DNA of 64,000 nucleotides from Chitinophaga oryziterrae (GCF_009758125.1 NZ_WRXO01000009.1:124001-188000); one strand, 5' to 3'; numbered from the stretch's first letter, positions 25,273 through 34,051 are shown. Notes: generated from the sequence alone by a model not told the origin. Made by a program: numbers and translations.

Positions 25273-26157
25273 TTATTTCTTAGCTGCAGGAGGCGCCATG
25301 TCAGGTAATGAAGTTGCAGGAGCAACACCACCAGCCTTCACATCAACCAGCTGTACATCAAACACTAATACAGAGTTTGATGGAATTGCCGGAGGACTGC
25401 CCTGTAAACCGTAAGCTAAACCGGAAGGAATTAACAGCGTAGCTTTGCTTCCTTTTTTCAGGGAACCGATACCAGCATCCCATCCTTTGATCACGAAACC
25501 ACGACCGATAGGGAACTTAATAGGTTCCAGTTTCATACCTGGTCTTAATGTAGAATCCAGGCTGGAATCAAATACTTTACCATCCAGTGTTTTACCGGTG
25601 TAATGTACGTATACGGTATCACCTGGTTTAGGTAATTCACCGCTACCTTCCTGACTAACAGCAACATATACGCCTTCTGGTGTAGGTGTAGCTTTCAGGC
25701 TGTTCTTATCCAGGAATGCTTTGATTTCTTTTTCATCAGCCTCTTTCTGAGATGCAGCAGAGAATTTATTCACTACAGCAAAAGTAACTTTCAGCTTATC
25801 GCCTTTTTTACCAAACGGCAGGTGCTGTGGTAAAGAGTCGATAGGAATGAAGAAAGTAGCGCTGTCTCCTTCATGCAGCTGAGCCAGACCTTCCATCAGG
25901 TCATACTTTTCTTTTGGCGCTGTAAGGATTACAGGTACGGGTTTACCAACGATCTTACGGGATTCGCCTAACAGGGAATCGTTCAGGCGCTGGCTAACGT
26001 TCATCAGGACGGTATCACCCAGCTTTAGCTGCGCACCGCTGCCTGACTTATGAACGATATATTCCACGCCACCAGGAGTTTTTTTCACTCCGGTACCGCA
26101 GCTGGCCATAAACAGGCCTAAGGCTGCAACAACTAAAAACTGATTGTTCTTTTTCAT
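25273..26157 (-). CDS. FKBP-type peptidyl-prolyl isomerase lipoprotein
   Basis: 294 residues with a lipobox (FMASC, Cys20), so the protein is membrane-anchored in the periplasm. Residues ~185-280 form an FKBP domain: YVHYTGKTLDGKVFDSS, FPIGRGFVIKGWDAGI, and KATLLIPSGLAYG. A first, more degenerate FKBP-like segment precedes it (residues ~40-120). It accelerates proline isomerisation in folding proteins. It lies 27 bases after nrnA and is probably co-transcribed. Confidence 0.9.
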   Translation of the reverse strand: MKKNNQFLVVAALGLFMASCGTGVKKTPGGVEYIVHKSGSGAQLKLGDTVLMNVSQRLNDSLLGESRKIVGKPVPVILTAPKEKYDLMEGLAQLHEGDSATFFIPIDSLPQHLPFGKKGDKLKVTFAVVNKFSAASQKEADEKEIKAFLDKNSLKATPTPEGVYVAVSQEGSGELPKPGDTVYVHYTGKTLDGKVFDSSLDSTLRPGMKLEPIKFPIGRGFVIKGWDAGIGSLKKGSKATLLIPSGLAYGLQGSPPAIPSNSVLVFDVQLVDVKAGGVAPATSLPDMAPPAAKK

Positions 26158-26184
26158 TTTACTGTATTAGTAGGATTGTAATGA

Positions 26185-27189
26185 CTATTGTAGTATTTCC
26201 TCGTTTTCCTTAATGGCGCTGATAAAACGCTGTACGGTCTTTTCCAGCGAATCGGCACTGTGTCCGCCGGCTGCATGAAAATGGCCGCCGCCATCAAAAT
26301 ACTTACGGGCAAAGGTGTTAACATCTACATCTCCCTTGGAACGGAAAGAAAGCTTCACTTCCTGGTGACGGTCGATGATCAACGCTGCCAGCTTGATACC
26401 CTGTATAGATAACAGGTAGTTCACCACTCCCTCTGTGTCTCCGGTTTGCAGGTCAAATCGCTTCAGGTCCGTATACGGAATGGCGATCATCGCAGTATTA
26501 TACTCATAATACACTTCCATACGGTTCAGCAGGCTATGCCCCAGGAAACGCAGACGGTTCTCCAGGAAATTGTCATAAATAGCCTGATGAATGATCTCAT
26601 GTTTCAGTCCACGGTCAAACAGATCTGCCACCATACGGTGCACCCTGGCTGAAGTAGAGGCAAAACGGAAAGATCCGGTATCTGTCATGGTACCAGCATA
26701 AATACACTGTGCCATCTCCTCATTGATATATTTCTCATCACCCAGCAGATAAATAGTCTCATATACCAGCTGTGCTGTAGAAGCAGCTGTAGTATCACTC
26801 ACGCCATAATCAAAATCAGGCTGAGGTTCCAGGTGATGGTCTATCAGCACTTTAATGCAGGATAACGCCGCCAGGTATGGTTCCATACTTTTTGTGCGGT
26901 ACAACGCATTAAAATCAAGGCAAAACAATAATTCAATCCCCTCCAGCGCCTTTAAAGCCTTTTCCTGGGCCGATTCAAAATCCAGTACCTCCTTCGCCCC
27001 CGGCATCCATTCCAGGAATTCGGGAAAGTTGGTTGGAGAAATAACAGTTACGTCGTGCCCTTTCTGCTTCAAATAGTGGAACAAGGCCAGCGAAGAACCC
27101 ATCGCATCCGCATCAGGTTTCTGATGCATAGTAATGACTACTTTTTTAGGGCTTTCCAGCAAAGGCTTGATTTCCTCGATCCTCTTCAT
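26185..27189 (-). CDS. nrnA: NrnA-like DHH/DHHA1 phosphoesterase
   Basis: 334 residues. DHH motifs: MHQKPDADAMGSS, CLDFN, and DHHLEPQPDFDY. The DHHA1 domain carries GGGHFHAAGG. The family degrades nanoRNAs and 3'-phosphoadenosine 5'-phosphate, and some members cleave pApA, the breakdown product of c-di-AMP. The cdaA gene lies 1 kb away on the opposite strand, so a link to c-di-AMP turnover is possible; this is inference. Confidence 0.9.
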   Translation of the reverse strand: MKRIEEIKPLLESPKKVVITMHQKPDADAMGSSLALFHYLKQKGHDVTVISPTNFPEFLEWMPGAKEVLDFESAQEKALKALEGIELLFCLDFNALYRTKSMEPYLAALSCIKVLIDHHLEPQPDFDYGVSDTTAASTAQLVYETIYLLGDEKYINEEMAQCIYAGTMTDTGSFRFASTSARVHRMVADLFDRGLKHEIIHQAIYDNFLENRLRFLGHSLLNRMEVYYEYNTAMIAIPYTDLKRFDLQTGDTEGVVNYLLSIQGIKLAALIIDRHQEVKLSFRSKGDVDVNTFARKYFDGGGHFHAAGGHSADSLEKTVQRFISAIKENEEILQ

Positions 27190-27393
27190 GCTTTACCTTT
27201 AAGTATGCAGACTGCTGCAATTATTTATATTAGTAATAAAATGTAACTGTTTTTACCGAAAAATGAAGTGCGAAGTTCTCTAATTAGCGCAGAATTTCAA
27301 AATTTTTACCTTGGGGATTTGGATAATAACTCTTAATAGTGCTTAATCGGCTCCTTTCCAGGCATTTTTTTTCGTCTCTATACAAATTCTGGT

Positions 27394-27401
27394 TACATTT
27401 G
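27394..27401 (+). promoter_or_regulatory. -7 box ahead of ndk
   Basis: TACATTTG, a full TAnnTTTG match, 36 bases before the ndk start. A T-rich run occupies the -33 region without a clean TTTG. Confidence 0.6.
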
Positions 27402-27436
27402 CGGCCAAAATCAGGTAATTAGGAATTCTAAATTAT

Positions 27437-27856
27437 ATGGCGACTAACAGAACTTTTACGATGATTAAGCCAGATGCCGTTGAAAATGGGCATATTGGTG
27501 GTATTCTGGACAAAATAAACGCAGCGGGCTTCCGTATCGTAGCAATGAAAATGACCAGGCTCTCTACCCAGAAAGCTGGCGAATTTTACGCTGTACACAG
27601 CGAAAGACCTTTCTACGGCGAACTGGTTGAATTCATGAGCAGTGGTCACATCGTGGCTGCTATCCTGGAAAAAGCCAATGCTGTGGAAGATTTCCGCAAA
27701 CTGATCGGCGCTACCAACCCGGCTAATGCTGAAGAAGGTACTATCCGCAAGTTATACGCAGAATCTATCGGCCGTAACGCCGTTCATGGTTCCGATTCTG
27801 ACGAAAATGCTGAAATTGAAGGCAACTTCTTCTTCTCCGGTCTGGAAAAGTTCTAA
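27437..27856 (+). CDS. ndk: Nucleoside diphosphate kinase
   Basis: 139 residues, the usual length. It transfers the terminal phosphate of ATP to other nucleoside diphosphates through a phosphohistidine. The active-site signature NAVHGSDS contains His117, and TFTMIKPDAV opens the protein as expected. It is monocistronic: its own promoter box lies upstream and a strong terminator follows. Confidence 0.97.
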   Translation: MATNRTFTMIKPDAVENGHIGGILDKINAAGFRIVAMKMTRLSTQKAGEFYAVHSERPFYGELVEFMSSGHIVAAILEKANAVEDFRKLIGATNPANAEEGTIRKLYAESIGRNAVHGSDSDENAEIEGNFFFSGLEKF

Positions 27857-27874
27857 TTCCAGGTTGAACATTAT

Positions 27875-27913
27875 AAAAAAGAGGGTGTATCACGTCTGAT
27901 ACACCCTCTTTTT
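27875..27913. terminator. Terminator after ndk
   Basis: A 12-base perfect stem (27881-27892 with 27897-27908) around CGTC, with A- and T-tract flanks. Confidence 0.9.
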
Positions 27914-27930
27914 AATTTATCTTACCGCTC

Positions 27931-28827
27931 ATGTGGGATATATACGTCAAAGGATTCAAAGCATACCTGCAACTGGAACGCTCGCTTTCCGCCAACTCTA
28001 TCGAGGCTTACCTGCGGGATGTAGAGAAACTCGCCCAATACCTGCTGTCTGCCGGTCATAAATTACCTCCGGACCAGGTAGACCTCTCCCATCTTCAATC
28101 CTTTGTTCAATCCATCGCTACCCTGGGCATGACCGCCACCTCACAGGCCAGGATCATCTCCGGTATCAAAGCCTTCTATAAATACCTGCTGCTGGAAGAT
28201 ATCGTGAAGATAGATCCTACCCAGCTACTGGAAGCGCCTAAAACACGCCGGCAACTGCCCGATGTGCTCACCTTCGATGAAATAGAACGCATCATAGCCA
28301 AAGTAAAAGCAGGTACTCCCGAAGGCCAGCGTAACCGCGCTATTCTGGAAACCATGTACAGCTGCGGACTACGCGTAAGCGAAGTCACCGGCCTCAAAAT
28401 ATCACAACTTCATTTTGATCAGGGCTTTATACGCGTAGTGGGCAAAGGGGATAAAGAAAGATTGGTCCCCATCGGCAGGGATGCCATGAAATACATCAAT
28501 ATTTATAAAGAAGAGGTAAGAGTACACGTACCCATTAAAAAAGGACAGGAAGACATTCTTTTCCTCAACCGGCGCGGCAGCGCCCTCACCCGCGTAATGA
28601 TTTTCCTCGTGATAAAAGACCTTACGGCTGCCGCAGGTATTACCAAACAGGTATCCCCCCATACCTTCCGCCATTCCTTTGCCACACACCTCGTAGAAGG
28701 CGGCGCAGACCTGCGCGCCGTACAGGAAATGCTGGGTCATGAAAGCATTACTACCACCGAAATTTATACACACCTCGACAGAGAATTCCTGCGCGACACA
28801 CTGCAGCAGTTTCACCCCCGTTTCTGA
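27931..28827 (+). CDS. xerD: Site-specific tyrosine recombinase XerD
   Basis: 298 residues with the full catalytic set: Arg148 (GLRVSE), Lys172 (GKGDKERLVP), His244 and Arg247 (SPHTFRHSF), His270 (LGHESI) and Tyr279 (IYTHLD). The N-terminal SAM-like domain binds the core site. It resolves chromosome dimers at dif with XerC. No integron, phage or dif-like neighbourhood is visible, so this is the housekeeping enzyme rather than an integrase. It starts 18 bases after the ndk terminator. Confidence 0.95.
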   Translation: MWDIYVKGFKAYLQLERSLSANSIEAYLRDVEKLAQYLLSAGHKLPPDQVDLSHLQSFVQSIATLGMTATSQARIISGIKAFYKYLLLEDIVKIDPTQLLEAPKTRRQLPDVLTFDEIERIIAKVKAGTPEGQRNRAILETMYSCGLRVSEVTGLKISQLHFDQGFIRVVGKGDKERLVPIGRDAMKYINIYKEEVRVHVPIKKGQEDILFLNRRGSALTRVMIFLVIKDLTAAAGITKQVSPHTFRHSFATHLVEGGADLRAVQEMLGHESITTTEIYTHLDREFLRDTLQQFHPRF

Positions 28828-28959
28828 CAAATATTACCGTATTGTTAACACTGGTTAAAACCTCCGCAAGCCGTGTCTTTGCTGTGTGAGAAGTTATACC
28901 CGTGCCTGTACAGACCCGTAATGCCTTATTCGATACCTAACCTATAAAACACTCACACC

Positions 28960-29922
28960 ATGAGAAACACACGTTTGATGTTTGCCGCAGGCATGCTGCT
29001 GGCCGTTTCATTTTCCAGCTGTAAAAAAGAAGATGTAACACCCGACCTGTCCCTGAACAAAGAAGTTGCCGTTGCCCAGGCAACCACAGTTGCTACCAAC
29101 AACTGGATGACCTCCCTGCCGGATAACAGTAGTCTGGCCGCATTATCTATCCCTGGTACCCACGACAGTGGCGCCCGTTTTGAACCGGTATCCGGTACTG
29201 CCAAATGTCAGAACCTGACCATCGCAGAACAACTGGAAGCAGGTATCCGTTTCCTGGATATCCGTTGCCGCCATATTGGCGATGCCTTCGCCATTCATCA
29301 TGGTTCTATTTACCAGAATCAGAATTTCAATGATGTTATGTTAACCTGTACGGCTTTCCTGAACAACCATCCGGGAGAATGTATTGTAATGTGCGTAAAA
29401 GAAGAATACGACGCTACAAACAATACCCGCACTTTTGAGCAGACATTCGACGCTTATGTACAGACTTATTCCAGCTATTGGTCACTGGGTGCAACCATTC
29501 CTTCCTTGGGCCAGGTAAGAGGTAAGATCGTATTACTGAGAAGGTTCGGCGCGGCTGCCACTCCTAAAGGGATAGACGCTACCGCATGGGCAGATAATAC
29601 CACCTTTACCATCAGTAACAGTAATGCCAGTTTAAGAGTGCAGGACCAATACGTAGTACCTGATAATACTGCTAAATGGAACAACATCAGCGCACTGTTA
29701 AATGAAGCGAAAACATTGAATCCCGCAGTACTGTATGTGAACTTTACCAGCGGATACAAATCCCTGATTTTTAGTATCCCCAGCATTACTACAGTATCAA
29801 ACAGCATCAACCCAAGTGTAACTACTTATTTTACAAGTAACACTCACGGCAGGTTTGGTATTATTCCGATGGATTTTGCAGAATCAGCAAGAGCAACGCT
29901 GATCTATAACACGAACTTCTAA
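28960..29922 (+). CDS. PI-PLC-like phosphodiesterase lipoprotein
   Basis: 320 residues with a lipobox (FSSC, Cys21). The PI-PLC X domain is clear: SIPGTHDSGA with catalytic His68, LEAGIRFLDIRCRHIGDAFAIHHG with the second histidine at 113/114, and CVKEEY with an acidic residue. These enzymes cleave phosphatidylinositol or glycosyl-PI by acid-base catalysis without calcium. In soil Bacteroidota they may act on eukaryotic lipids; that is inference. There is a hairpin terminator just downstream. Confidence 0.9.
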   Translation: MRNTRLMFAAGMLLAVSFSSCKKEDVTPDLSLNKEVAVAQATTVATNNWMTSLPDNSSLAALSIPGTHDSGARFEPVSGTAKCQNLTIAEQLEAGIRFLDIRCRHIGDAFAIHHGSIYQNQNFNDVMLTCTAFLNNHPGECIVMCVKEEYDATNNTRTFEQTFDAYVQTYSSYWSLGATIPSLGQVRGKIVLLRRFGAAATPKGIDATAWADNTTFTISNSNASLRVQDQYVVPDNTAKWNNISALLNEAKTLNPAVLYVNFTSGYKSLIFSIPSITTVSNSINPSVTTYFTSNTHGRFGIIPMDFAESARATLIYNTNF

Positions 29923-29930
29923 GAGGAAAA

Positions 29931-29971
29931 AAAACAGCTACCCGGGAACTGGCTGAATGGGTAGCTGTTTT
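29931..29971 (+). terminator. Terminator after the PI-PLC gene
   Basis: AAAACAGCTACCC (29931-29943) pairs with GGGTAGCTGTTTT (29959-29971) around a 15-base loop. Confidence 0.75.
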
Positions 29972-30044
29972 AGATAAATGGGATTGCAAACAACAGGGGG
30001 TCAGACATTGCTTAATTAATATAGGTTAAATGATATTCTGGAAA

Positions 30045-30917
30045 CTAATAACTTACTAACGATGATTTCCTTCCCACAACTGCCCAGCTGCTTAACAAAC
30101 CCGATACATAACCGGCGGATTTCTTTTCAACAGGCCGTTGTTGCATGTTGATATTGATTACACTGCAGGGAGCAATGGCTTTACGCCCTGGCATCGCTGC
30201 CAGCTCTGCTCCTTCTTCCCACAACAACCGGTTGTTCCTGTACACCTTAAAGTATACGTCCGGTGCCGTGCTTTGCCGGTAATCCCTGATCAGCATCAGA
30301 CGACCTGATGTAAGTTCCCTTCTGCCAAAACGCAGCTGATAACGTCCCTTTTCATCCGTACTGGTGCTGGCCAGTAAACGGTGCCCAATGGCATTGTACA
30401 CCTCTACCCTTAATTGTGATTGTCCCTCTCTCGGGCTAATCCGCCGGACAGCGCCGGCAATTACCCATGTACCATAACTGGCCCTTATCTGGCTCCAGTT
30501 CTCGGCTGGTATTACGTAGGCAAAAGCTGCTACGTATCGCTGCAATGAACGCTTCCAATGCGGCACCAGTGTGCTCAGGTGATAATAACGCTCGGTGCCC
30601 TTTCCTGAGACTTGTTGTTCGGGCATCCGGTCGAAACAGAGATCCAATTCTAATGGCTCTGTAAAAAGATGCAATTGTTCCCAGCTTAATGTAAAATTGC
30701 CCCTCTCATCCAGCGTAGCCTCGGCAAGCAAACGATCACTTTTAGCGGCTACGTCAGCTGAGGACAGCTGACCGGGTCCATTAAAAATATTTCTTTTGGG
30801 GTAACCAGTGGGGTAACTACCATTTGGTAAATAAACACGTAAACGCGCATTTACCAAAGGTTCTATACAATCATCCGAGATCAATGCAGAAATGTTTCCG
30901 ATTAACAGGTAACACAT
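30045..30917 (-). CDS. Unknown protein with two transthyretin-like domains
   Basis: 290 residues with no signal peptide and no enzymatic motif. It contains two beta-sandwich units of the transthyretin/carboxypeptidase-regulatory type. The first (residues ~5-100) has ARLRVYLP and LDERGNFTLSW. The second (~145-235) has LRVEVYNAIGHRLLAS, TDEKGRYQLRFGRRE and PDVYFKVYRNNRLLWEEG. The PDxYFKVxR element recurs in domains found in large secreted or injected proteins. The role is unknown; a structural or adhesive module is the best guess. The gene stands alone. Confidence 0.65.
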   Translation of the reverse strand: MCYLLIGNISALISDDCIEPLVNARLRVYLPNGSYPTGYPKRNIFNGPGQLSSADVAAKSDRLLAEATLDERGNFTLSWEQLHLFTEPLELDLCFDRMPEQQVSGKGTERYYHLSTLVPHWKRSLQRYVAAFAYVIPAENWSQIRASYGTWVIAGAVRRISPREGQSQLRVEVYNAIGHRLLASTSTDEKGRYQLRFGRRELTSGRLMLIRDYRQSTAPDVYFKVYRNNRLLWEEGAELAAMPGRKAIAPCSVININMQQRPVEKKSAGYVSGLLSSWAVVGRKSSLVSY

Positions 30918-31344
30918 AGCTTTAAGGTTTTAAAAAGAAGGGTTAGCATTACTTAACCTCTTCTTAGCTGTTCATTTACAGCCGCTTTTCTCTCTGCATA
31001 GACTAGTAAAGGATAAGAACAAACATGGGTAGAAAGGCCCACCAAAGATTGCTCGTTGGAAAGAGTCGCGATCTCTAACCGACAATGCAAAGATTGTTCA
31101 GAAGCAAAAAAGAAACAAGAGTTAACCTACTGTAAAAAATAAATACGTACTTCTACGCATTTTTATGGGTAAAATACGCAAACAAAACCGGTACAAACGC
31201 AAGCTATTTTTATCAAAATATTAATAATCATACACTTAGATCAACTAACCCCTTCCGTATCCCACAAACATGTAATAAAAGCTTTCTCTTTGCGGAGAAA
31301 ATATTTATGATAATTTTACCGCCTATTAAAAACCACAACAACAC
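30918..31344. other. 427-base divergent intergenic region
   Basis: AT-rich with no supported ORF. It separates the leftward transthyretin-domain gene from the rightward signalling operon and must contain both promoters. The rightward one is annotated separately; I find no strong leftward match. Confidence 0.5.
31289..31318 (+). promoter_or_regulatory. Promoter of the 31.3-34.0 kb signalling operon
   Basis: TTTG at 31289-31292, 18 bases, then TAATTTTA at 31311-31318 (one mismatch to TAnnTTTG), 27 bases before the first start codon. Confidence 0.6.
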
Positions 31345-31782
31345 ATGAGTACAAATTCTAAAACGTTTCCCCCTGATGCAGGGACTTTTATTCCGGAAGA
31401 AGATGCACTTAAATTAAGAGAGGAGTATTGTAAACGTGAAAGAGATCATCATCACCATGATGACTTTACCCGTGCCTACTTCTTCGGAAAAGACAAGATT
31501 GATGAAGTGCTGAGATACGACAACGGAAAAGACAAAATCGTTGGTATGCGTATCTATTATGGTTATGACATCAACGGAGACGGTATAGATGACAAGAAAA
31601 TGGTGATCTATCCCGTAAACGAAGCTGGAAAAGATGTGATCATGCATCCCCAGAAACCCCATGCTGCAACCCGTTCCGCAGCAGGTACAGACGGATCAGA
31701 AAGCAGCGCTGATAGTGTTGCTGCTACAAGTGGCGGGAAAGCCCTCGATGGAGGCTTACCTTGCCCAACAAATTGCCCGTGA
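31345..31782 (+). CDS. Small unknown protein with Cys-rich CPTNCP tail
   Basis: 145 residues, no signal peptide. Visible parts: an acidic/basic N-terminal helix; a histidine cluster RDHHHHDD (33-40); the stretch VGMRIYYGYDINGDGIDDKK (67-86), whose DINGDGIDD resembles a calcium-binding loop; a Ser/Ala/Gly-rich spacer; and a C-terminal DGGLPCPTNCP with Cys140 and Cys144. I recall Bacteroidota proteins of unknown function with IYYG and a CPxxC end. It is followed after 25 bases by a seven-helix protein and a two-component system. A peptide precursor or metal-binding signal protein are both possible; neither is shown. Confidence 0.7.
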   Translation: MSTNSKTFPPDAGTFIPEEDALKLREEYCKRERDHHHHDDFTRAYFFGKDKIDEVLRYDNGKDKIVGMRIYYGYDINGDGIDDKKMVIYPVNEAGKDVIMHPQKPHAATRSAAGTDGSESSADSVAATSGGKALDGGLPCPTNCP

Positions 31783-31807
31783 GTTCATTGATTTAAACCC
31801 TTTCTAA

Positions 31808-32479
31808 GTGTACGCATATCTATTGTTATTTTACATCATGGGGGGGATCGAATGCTTGCTTTTGATCCCCTTTCTCATTCATTTTAAGATACTTGATAAG
31901 GGGGGCAGGCTAATATTTTATTACCTGTTAAGCAGTATTGTTTTCGCCTTTGGATCTATGATAATAGCTCACATATGGAAGAACAATATGTGGTTTTTTT
32001 CAATCATGTATATTATTCAATTTATTATTCTTTCCTTATTCTTTCAATCCACTATTAAAAATGCCTTAGTAAAACGCCTCATTACCTTTATTGTCATTCC
32101 TGTATTCGTAGTTTGTGTAGCAGATTTCCTGAAACTGGAAGGAATGTATGCCTATAATTCTTATTTCGCCTCTGCCAGAACATTTATTCTTCTAATTTAT
32201 GGAGGCTTCTATTTCTTCCAGTTATTAAGAGATGAACAACTGGTACAAAAATCTATTTTCATTAATACTTTACCTAACTTCTGGTACAATTCAGGTCTTT
32301 TCATCTATCACTGTGGCTCTATTATGCTTTTCCTCAGTTACAACCTATTACAGCTGGATAAATATGCAACAGACACAAGTACCAAAAATGTAACCCTCAC
32401 TATTTCATATATTGCAGCCATTATTCAATTGATTCTTATTTATATTGGTCTTGTGAAAGCAAAAAAGATGCGTCAATGA
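31808..32479 (+). CDS. Seven-helix membrane protein linked to a histidine kinase
   Basis: 223 residues and strongly hydrophobic, with about seven membrane helices (roughly 3-25, 33-55, 61-80, 88-108, 122-140, 158-180, 197-216). I recognise no family. Its stop overlaps the start of the histidine kinase gene by four bases (ATGA at 32476), so the two are translationally coupled. Because the kinase has almost no sensor part, this protein is the likely input module; this is inference. The start is GTG at 31808, with ATG at 31838 as an alternative. Confidence 0.75.
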   Translation: MYAYLLLFYIMGGIECLLLIPFLIHFKILDKGGRLIFYYLLSSIVFAFGSMIIAHIWKNNMWFFSIMYIIQFIILSLFFQSTIKNALVKRLITFIVIPVFVVCVADFLKLEGMYAYNSYFASARTFILLIYGGFYFFQLLRDEQLVQKSIFINTLPNFWYNSGLFIYHCGSIMLFLSYNLLQLDKYATDTSTKNVTLTISYIAAIIQLILIYIGLVKAKKMRQ

Positions 32480-33273
32480 ATACTTCTGAAATCATTATAA
32501 TCGGTACTGCCGTCATGCTTACCCTTGGTATCCTGGTGGTAGTACTGGTTATTTTTCAACAAAAAGAAGTAATCCAGCATAAACTGGTACTCCGCGATAA
32601 AGATCTCATCCTGCAACAGGAAAGACTCGTTGCCATCCTGCAGGGCCAGGAACTGGAACGCAAACGTATCGCAGAAGACCTCCACGATGAAGTAGGCGCC
32701 CAGTTATCCGTCCTCAAACTCAATCTGAACCAGCTCCAGCCTCTCTTAAAAACAGGCCACAATGAGCAGGAACAACTAAAAGAAACAAAAGACTTTACAG
32801 ATACCATCATTCAGCAGCTCCGGTTCATCTCACAAAGCCTCCACCCCCAGGCCCTCGAAAACCTGGGACTCTCACAGGCATTGGACTCCTTCTGCAACCT
32901 GATGAACAAAAACAAAACCGTACTCGTTGATTATAAGGACGATGGTAACCAGTACCCGGTAGAAAAAGAAAAAGCGCTGAACATCTACCGCATCGTACAG
33001 GAACTGATCAACAACATCCTAAAACACGCACAGGCTACCCACGTTCAAATCACCTATAACAGCTCTCCATCCGTTCTGAACATCACTGTAGAAGATAACG
33101 GTAACGGACAATTGCTGCAGTCCCTTGACATTTCACGTAAAAAAACAGGTAGCCTGGGATTAAAAAATATTGAAAGCCGTTTGAACATAATCGGTGGCAC
33201 CATCCGGTACCTGCCGGGATCAACCGGTGGAACGATCGCAGAAATAAGAGTGGAAAATTATCAAACAGCCTAG
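32476..33273 (+). CDS. NarL-family sensor histidine kinase
   Basis: 265 residues. One membrane helix (~6-27) is followed by a short coiled coil, a HisKA_3 dimerisation domain with the phospho-accepting His70 (RIAEDLHDEVGAQLS), and an HATPase_c domain (IVQELINNILKHAQA for the N box, VEDNGNG for the G1 box). It has no periplasmic or cytoplasmic sensor domain, so the signal must come from a partner, most simply the seven-helix protein encoded just upstream. The cognate regulator gene follows 87 bases downstream. Confidence 0.9.
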   Translation: MNTSEIIIIGTAVMLTLGILVVVLVIFQQKEVIQHKLVLRDKDLILQQERLVAILQGQELERKRIAEDLHDEVGAQLSVLKLNLNQLQPLLKTGHNEQEQLKETKDFTDTIIQQLRFISQSLHPQALENLGLSQALDSFCNLMNKNKTVLVDYKDDGNQYPVEKEKALNIYRIVQELINNILKHAQATHVQITYNSSPSVLNITVEDNGNGQLLQSLDISRKKTGSLGLKNIESRLNIIGGTIRYLPGSTGGTIAEIRVENYQTA

Positions 33274-33290
33274 GTATAACTAAATTATTT

Positions 33291-33298
33291 TAGCTTTG
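33291..33298 (+). promoter_or_regulatory. Possible internal promoter and leader hairpin before the response regulator
   Basis: TAGCTTTG (33291-33298) matches TAnnTTTG. Just after it, TTTGTCCTGC (33295-33304) can pair with GCAGGGACAAA (33329-33339), leaving one bulge. The regulator may therefore be transcribed separately from the kinase. Confidence 0.4.
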
Positions 33299-33360
33299 TC
33301 CTGCTAAGTCAGCTAAAAAAGAACTTTTGCAGGGACAAATCAACTAAACAGCCTACTCCT

Positions 33361-34020
33361 ATGGCGAACAACATAAAGGTGGCCATTGCCGATGACCATA
33401 AAATATTCCGCAGTGGCGTTATTAACACGCTTACTCCTTATGAAAACATCAGTGTTATTTTTGAAGCGGATGATGGAGTACACCTGTTGCAGTTAATGGA
33501 AACGCAACAACCAGACGTGATCCTGATGGATTTGAAAATGCCTAATATGGATGGCATTGAAGCAACTAAGAGAGTACGGGAAAAATATACACACGTTAAA
33601 GTAATCGTCCTCACCATGTATGAGGATGACAACTTCATTGTACACCTCATAGAAAACGGTGCAAATGCCTACCTGCTCAAAAATGCAGAACCAGGAGAAA
33701 TCTATGAGGCTATCTGCACTTCCCACGAGAAAGGCTTCTACTTCAATGAAAATGTAAACCTGGCCTTACTTAAAAAAGTAATGGTCAAGAATAAACAACA
33801 CTTTAAACCTACCTTTAAAAACGAAATCCAGTTCACCGACAGGGAAATGGAAGTGTTGAAGCTGATCTGTAACGAATGCACCACACAGGAAATTTCTGAG
33901 AAAATATTTCTCAGTCCACGTACCGTAGAAGGACTACGTCAGAAATTACTGGAAAAAACAGGCGCCAAAAATATCGTGGGCCTCGTGATATATGCATTCA
34001 GGAACGGCTTTATGGAATAA
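33361..34020 (+). CDS. NarL/FixJ-family response regulator
   Basis: 219 residues. The receiver domain has the acidic pocket (IADDHK, residues 9-13) and the phosphorylated Asp57 in VILMDLKMPNMDG. The C-terminal LuxR-type helix-turn-helix begins at FTDREMEVLKLI and includes TTQEISEKIFLSPRTVEGLRQKL. It is the partner of the kinase at 32476 and should control transcription of targets, possibly including the DUF2911 gene 31 bases downstream. Confidence 0.93.
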   Translation: MANNIKVAIADDHKIFRSGVINTLTPYENISVIFEADDGVHLLQLMETQQPDVILMDLKMPNMDGIEATKRVREKYTHVKVIVLTMYEDDNFIVHLIENGANAYLLKNAEPGEIYEAICTSHEKGFYFNENVNLALLKKVMVKNKQHFKPTFKNEIQFTDREMEVLKLICNECTTQEISEKIFLSPRTVEGLRQKLLEKTGAKNIVGLVIYAFRNGFME

Positions 34021-34051
34021 TAAAACCTGTAATTAAACCACCAATAATAGC

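Noticed and set aside
27931..28827. Tyrosine recombinase as a sign of an integrated element
   Set aside because: It is a complete XerD with housekeeping neighbours and no attachment-site duplication or phage genes.
28838..28959. Extra gene between xerD and the PI-PLC gene
   Set aside because: Only 132 bases and no coding-like frame.
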